Assembly: GCF_003730135.1 (NCBI RefSeq)
Contig: NZ_RJVO01000005.1
Span: 1 to 64,000 of the forward strand
DNA length: 64,000 nt
Reading direction: 5' to 3'
From: Stagnimonas aquatica
GTDB lineage: Bacteria > Pseudomonadota > Gammaproteobacteria > Nevskiales > Nevskiaceae
Shown here: in pieces, positions 62,966 to 64,000 of the stretch
How positions within the stretch are numbered: position 1 is the stretch's first letter
How the letters are laid out: every line of letters starts with the position of its first letter
Made by a program: the position numbers and the translations under genes
Notes under the pieces: model-generated
What the model was told of the DNA's origin: nothing
Seen by the model: only the letters and a program-made list of their open reading frames with translations
Database searches by the model: none

Positions 62966-64000
62966 ATGTCTTTCCAGGCCGATCTCGAAAAGCTGCTCGG
63001 ACTCAAAACCGTTTCCTACAAATACAACTTGGGCAAAACCGAGCTGTTCCACGAAGCGATCGCCAATGACAAGGGCCGCGTCCGCCGCGACGGTCCGAGC
63101 AACGAGCAGAAGGCCTACCCGACCGTGCTCGGCGACAAGGGTCCGCTGGTGTACTACACCGACCCGGACTGCACCGGCCGCCGCACCAAGGACACCTTCG
63201 CGGTGGCCTGGCCGGAAGTCGAGAACGAGATCTGGTTCAAGGCCGACCTCGGCAAGTACGACCCGGCCAAGTACGAGGGTCTGCTGAAGAACCTCGCCAA
63301 GCACCTCAACGACAAGCAGGCCAGCCTGTACGTCAAGGACGTGTTCATGGGCTCCGACCCCGACTTCGCGGTGCCCTACCGCTTCGTCGGCGAGTACGCC
63401 GTGCACGCCGCCTTTGTCGACAACATGTTCCCGAAGGACCTGGTCGGCGTGAAGGATGTCGATGCCCGCCGCTGGACCATGCTCAACGTGCCCAGCTATG
63501 TCTGCGAGCCGGAGCGTGACGGCAGCCGCAGCGAGGTCGCCATCATCATCGACGTGCGCAACAAGCTGTGCATCGTCGCCGGCCGCGCCGACTACTGCGG
63601 CGTCAACAAGAAGACCATCTTCACCGTCGGCAACTACCTGCTGCCGAAGGAAGGCCGCCTGTCCATGCACTGCTCGGCCAATGTCGGCGAGAAGGGCGAC
63701 GGCGCGATCCTGTTCGGCCTCTCCGGCACCGGCAAGACCACCCTGTCGGCCGACGCCAGCCGCAAGCTGATCGGCGACGACGAGACCATCTGGTCCGACA
63801 ACGGCCTGTGCAACCTCGAAGGCGGCTGCTACGCCAAGCTCATCAACCTCGACAAGGACGCCGAGCCGGTGATCGCCGAGGCGCTGTCGAAGGCCGGTTG
63901 CATCATCGAGAACGTGCCGCCGCTGCCGGGCAAGAAGATCGAGGAATGCCACCCCGACGAGCTGGATCTGAACGACGGCTCGCTGGCCGAGAACACCCGC
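62966..64000 (+). CDS. pckA: Phosphoenolpyruvate carboxykinase (ATP), C-terminus beyond the window
   Basis: 345 residues visible, truncated by the window edge. Family blocks: DCTGRRTKDTFAV (substrate arginine region), YVKDVFMGSDPDFAVPYRFV, KKTIFTVGNYLLPKEGRLSM, the P-loop FGLSGTGKTTLS, and LIGDDETIWSDNGLCNLEGG with metal ligands. Makes PEP from oxaloacetate for gluconeogenesis. The ATG at 62966 is the first in frame. The N-terminal half departs from the common bacterial ATP type in several segments, so it may belong to a distinct subgroup. Palindrome upstream at 62907. Confidence 0.93.
   Translation, partial: MSFQADLEKLLGLKTVSYKYNLGKTELFHEAIANDKGRVRRDGPSNEQKAYPTVLGDKGPLVYYTDPDCTGRRTKDTFAVAWPEVENEIWFKADLGKYDPAKYEGLLKNLAKHLNDKQASLYVKDVFMGSDPDFAVPYRFVGEYAVHAAFVDNMFPKDLVGVKDVDARRWTMLNVPSYVCEPERDGSRSEVAIIIDVRNKLCIVAGRADYCGVNKKTIFTVGNYLLPKEGRLSMHCSANVGEKGDGAILFGLSGTGKTTLSADASRKLIGDDETIWSDNGLCNLEGGCYAKLINLDKDAEPVIAEALSKAGCIIENVPPLPGKKIEECHPDELDLNDGSLAENTR

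Overview
The window is GC-rich, densely packed chromosomal DNA from a Gram-negative bacterium, most likely a gammaproteobacterium of the Xanthomonadales/Nevskiales/Pseudomonadales type. The clues are GreB, RlmJ, a DUF3450-TtpC-ExbB-ExbD-TonB system, a Pil-Chp twitching chemosensory system beside gshA/gshB-yqgE-ruvX-pyrB-pyrC', a DcaP-type porin, TonB-dependent receptors and a TPP riboswitch ahead of thiC. I cannot name a genus from sequence alone. No rRNA, tRNA, CRISPR array, IS transposase or phage gene was found. Genes at both ends are cut by the window edge (tonB on the left, pckA on the right).

Layout: 1-5.8 kb (minus) is a TonB energy-transduction operon (SDR, alpha/beta hydrolase, DUF3450, TtpC-like, ExbB, ExbD, TonB) carrying interspersed repeats at three places. 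5.9-12.5 kb holds a rhodanese, greB overlapping an HpnN-like RND exporter, and a divergent HpnM-like protein coupled to a TonB-dependent receptor. 12.7-17 kb has two alpha/beta hydrolases and thiC with its riboswitch. 17.1-22.3 kb is an exported phosphatase cluster (two different phosphatase lipoproteins, each followed by a small exported protein) ending in a dihaem lipoprotein. 22.3-29.8 kb has repeats, a Nudix hydrolase/rlmJ pair, a large TonB receptor, a DcaP-like porin and a divergent NarL-type regulator. 30.1-31.3 kb is a compositionally foreign two-gene unit: a ClpP-fold serine protease coupled to a 70-residue orphan. 31.4-43.8 kb contains MarC, a dihydroorotase, a two-component system, an ABC exporter/aminopeptidase operon, OmpA plus a Ser/Gly lipoprotein, a LuxR regulator and a uracil-DNA glycosylase-family protein. 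43.9-62.4 kb is the Pil-Chp system split in two (pilG-pilI-chpA-chpC on minus, pilH-pilJ on plus) around glutathione synthesis and the yqgE-ruvX-pyrB-pyrC' block. pckA follows.

Most adjacent genes overlap by 1-20 nt (often ATGA), so long translationally coupled operons are the rule. The points that most deserve attention are the foreign protease/orphan pair, two cases where an interspersed repeat has become the start of a signal peptide in frame, an inverted repeat that can hide the exbD ribosome binding site, and strong unassigned palindromes ahead of the porin/regulator pair and of pckA.
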